Of a stretch of 6,709 bases of DNA, positions 6,401 through 6,709 are shown piece by piece. Positions within the stretch are counted from its first letter, which is position 1. Each line of letters opens with the position of its first letter. A model generated the notes under the pieces. It was not told where the DNA came from. It worked only from the letters and a program-made list of their open reading frames with translations, and made no database searches. A program made the position numbers and the translations under genes. The stretch comes from Oxalobacteraceae bacterium (GTDB taxonomy: Bacteria > Pseudomonadota > Gammaproteobacteria > Burkholderiales > Burkholderiaceae_D): positions 1 through 6,709 of the forward strand of contig PKWO01000358.1 in assembly GCA_003132085.1 (NCBI GenBank), in the 5' to 3' direction.

Positions 6401-6709
6401 ATAGCGGACAGGAAGGGCTGGACATCCTGACCCAATATGAATATCAGGTCGACGTCATCGTTTCCGACCAGCGCATGCCCGGCATGAGCGGGGTCGAGTT
6501 CCTGCGCCGGGTCAAGACCCTGCATCCGGAGACGGTACGCATGGTGCTTTCCGGCTATACCGATCTGCAGGCGGTGACGGATGCGATCAACGAGGGCTCG
6601 ATCTACAAATTCCTCACCAAGCCCTGGGACGACGGCATACTCCGTGCCAACATCGAGGAAGCCTTCCGCAACAAGGAAATGTCCGACGAAGTCCGCAAGC
6701 TGGCCGAGC
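3418..6709 (+). CDS. CHASE-PAS-GGDEF-EAL-REC membrane c-di-GMP enzyme, 3' end outside window
   Basis: The frame stays open from ATG 3418 to the edge (1097 full codons). Membrane helices at about residues 8-36 and 330-350 flank a periplasmic CHASE domain (about 60-300; YRVVDYLEP...NEVAFGLD...PVY). A coiled coil leads to PAS (397-515), GGDEF (525-690), EAL (705-950) and a receiver (965-1090). GGDEF keeps GGDEF (604-608), RESD I-site (595-598) and D580, but N563, T568 and G680 replace the usual Asp, Lys and Arg, so cyclase activity is doubtful. EAL keeps E732, N791, E823, D853/D854, K874, E910 and Q930, so c-di-GMP hydrolysis to pGpG is likely, although the ExLxR Arg is L736. REC has D971/D972, phosphoacceptor D1017, S1045 and K1068. 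The divergent FIST-kinase operon is its probable phosphate donor. ATG 3430 is an alternative start. A helical tail runs past the window end. Confidence 0.95.
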   Translation, partial: MKFKMDWLRLPFFISLAASLTLMLGLATTAGLFVWAARLEFAKEEFDFQRSADIQLAIVKEGLDNAVDELKRVNQLFAVIDPVSREQFHAFIQPFLVNTPHSKAFSFERLISAAERPAYEAEMRRTFPHFMVTELIGRKPVHAGARENYRVVDYLEPLDGNEVAFGLDASTIPNQDDATRRARDTGLPSATSLYKIGQEPNVFQVFFVVMPVYRRHVALGDAESRRRAVVGYTVAKFHVADLVEKVLTAGGVINTPGINVNVFVGKRLDDASLAFRHSGAPFHGTAAFWLPAWLFADSTDSRSQTFDVGGKSWHMAVSAMSSAPQALDHIGSLVVLIAGLLFSSLAAMYMQKMTSRSQRIQRMVDDRTAELRSANEMLTRDIDARERAEQALRLRDRALEASTNAVIITSAQPPDFRVEYVNPAFERMTGYTADEVIGRSVDAMHGDDGDGDGDQPGVAELQAAVREKREGHVTLRDYRKDGAMYWSEVYLAPVKALSGEISHFVTIKHDITETKRYQAELEFHASRDVLTGLPNRNLLRDRLNQAISYGGRYGHPIWAVFVNLDRFTLLNNTLGHQTGDALLKTIAARLQLAVRESDTVARIGGDEFVLVLPERTDERLKTDAVQRIMEAVAQPLAVEEREYFLTCSVGVAIYPIDGEDAETLITHASIAMHRVKESGGNNFQFYTPAMNEQAQARLRIVADLRNALERQELVLHYQPQVDLRTGRIVGMEALILWNHPELGLLPPSRFLGLAEETAMIVPIGAWLLRTACRQNKTWQDAGLDKFRVAVNLSGRQFAHPDLAQSIVSALQETGLEPCYLDIELTESMVMTEVDQTMQVMSKLKLLGVQLSIDDFGTGYSSLAYLKRLPIDALKIDRSFVRNIAVDAGDAAIAKAIVSMAHTMGIRVIAEGVETEQQCDFLRQHMCDELQGSFFSEPLAAVKIEALLRQGRCLPEHLLRWQEPLRTLLIVDDEVNIVAALKRLLRRDSYRILTANSGQEGLDILTQYEYQVDVIVSDQRMPGMSGVEFLRRVKTLHPETVRMVLSGYTDLQAVTDAINEGSIYKFLTKPWDDGILRANIEEAFRNKEMSDEVRKLAE
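4164..4171 (+). repeat. G8 homopolymer in the CHASE coding region
   Basis: Eight consecutive G residues encode the end of Ala and two Gly codons at about residues 249-251, inside the periplasmic domain. Gain or loss of one G would stop the protein before TM2, removing PAS, GGDEF, EAL and REC. It is a possible slippage site and also a classic place for a sequencing error. In the present form the frame is open. Confidence 0.85.
4756..4779 (+). repeat. tandem hexamer repeat (GATGAC then GGTGAC x3) in the PAS domain
   Basis: One GATGAC and three exact GGTGAC units encode Asp-Asp-Gly-Asp-Gly-Asp-Gly-Asp (residues 447-454). Changes in copy number keep the frame and would lengthen or shorten an acidic loop in the PAS domain, at the place where relatives have a short G-P-x-T-D type segment. 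Confidence 0.85.

Overview
The window looks like a chromosomal piece of a betaproteobacterium. Order Burkholderiales is favoured, possibly near Oxalobacteraceae. This rests on mid-to-high GC, protein style and the style of the signalling proteins, and is an inference because no rRNA or marker gene is present.

Layout. A TetR/AcrR-family repressor (3-617, +) occupies the left edge and is convergent with a two-gene minus-strand operon. That operon encodes a FIST-domain sensor (1829-2959) followed, after only 4 nt, by a soluble histidine kinase with no receiver domain (733-1824). A 458-bp divergent control region (2960-3417) separates it from a very large plus-strand gene (3418 to past the right edge, at least 1097 codons). 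The product of the large gene reads TM-CHASE-TM-PAS-GGDEF-EAL-REC and is still open at the window end.

How the parts may work together. FIST proteins of the NosP type sit next to a co-transcribed histidine kinase (NahK) in Pseudomonas, Vibrio and Legionella, and report nitric oxide. In Legionella the partner response regulator is a GGDEF-EAL protein. Here the sensor and kinase have no receiver of their own, and the divergent c-di-GMP protein carries a C-terminal receiver with intact phosphoryl-transfer residues. The simplest reading is one pathway: cytoplasmic FIST signal, then kinase, then REC phosphorylation, then a change in c-di-GMP turnover. The periplasmic CHASE domain and the PAS domain would add further inputs to the same protein. 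The ligand (NO, amino acid or other) is not decided by the sequence.

The output enzyme is asymmetric. Its GGDEF motif and RxxD inhibition site are intact, but the metal-binding Asp and two phosphate-contact residues are replaced. The EAL metal ligands and general base are all present. It is therefore more likely a phosphodiesterase than a cyclase.

The leader of the large gene is unusual. It holds a 24-codon basic leader ORF with a good ribosome site, ending in an ATGA overlap with the large gene, a 13-bp GC-rich hairpin inside that ORF, and a small hairpin over the main start codon. The coding region also contains a G8 run and a GGTGAC hexamer repeat, both slippage-prone.
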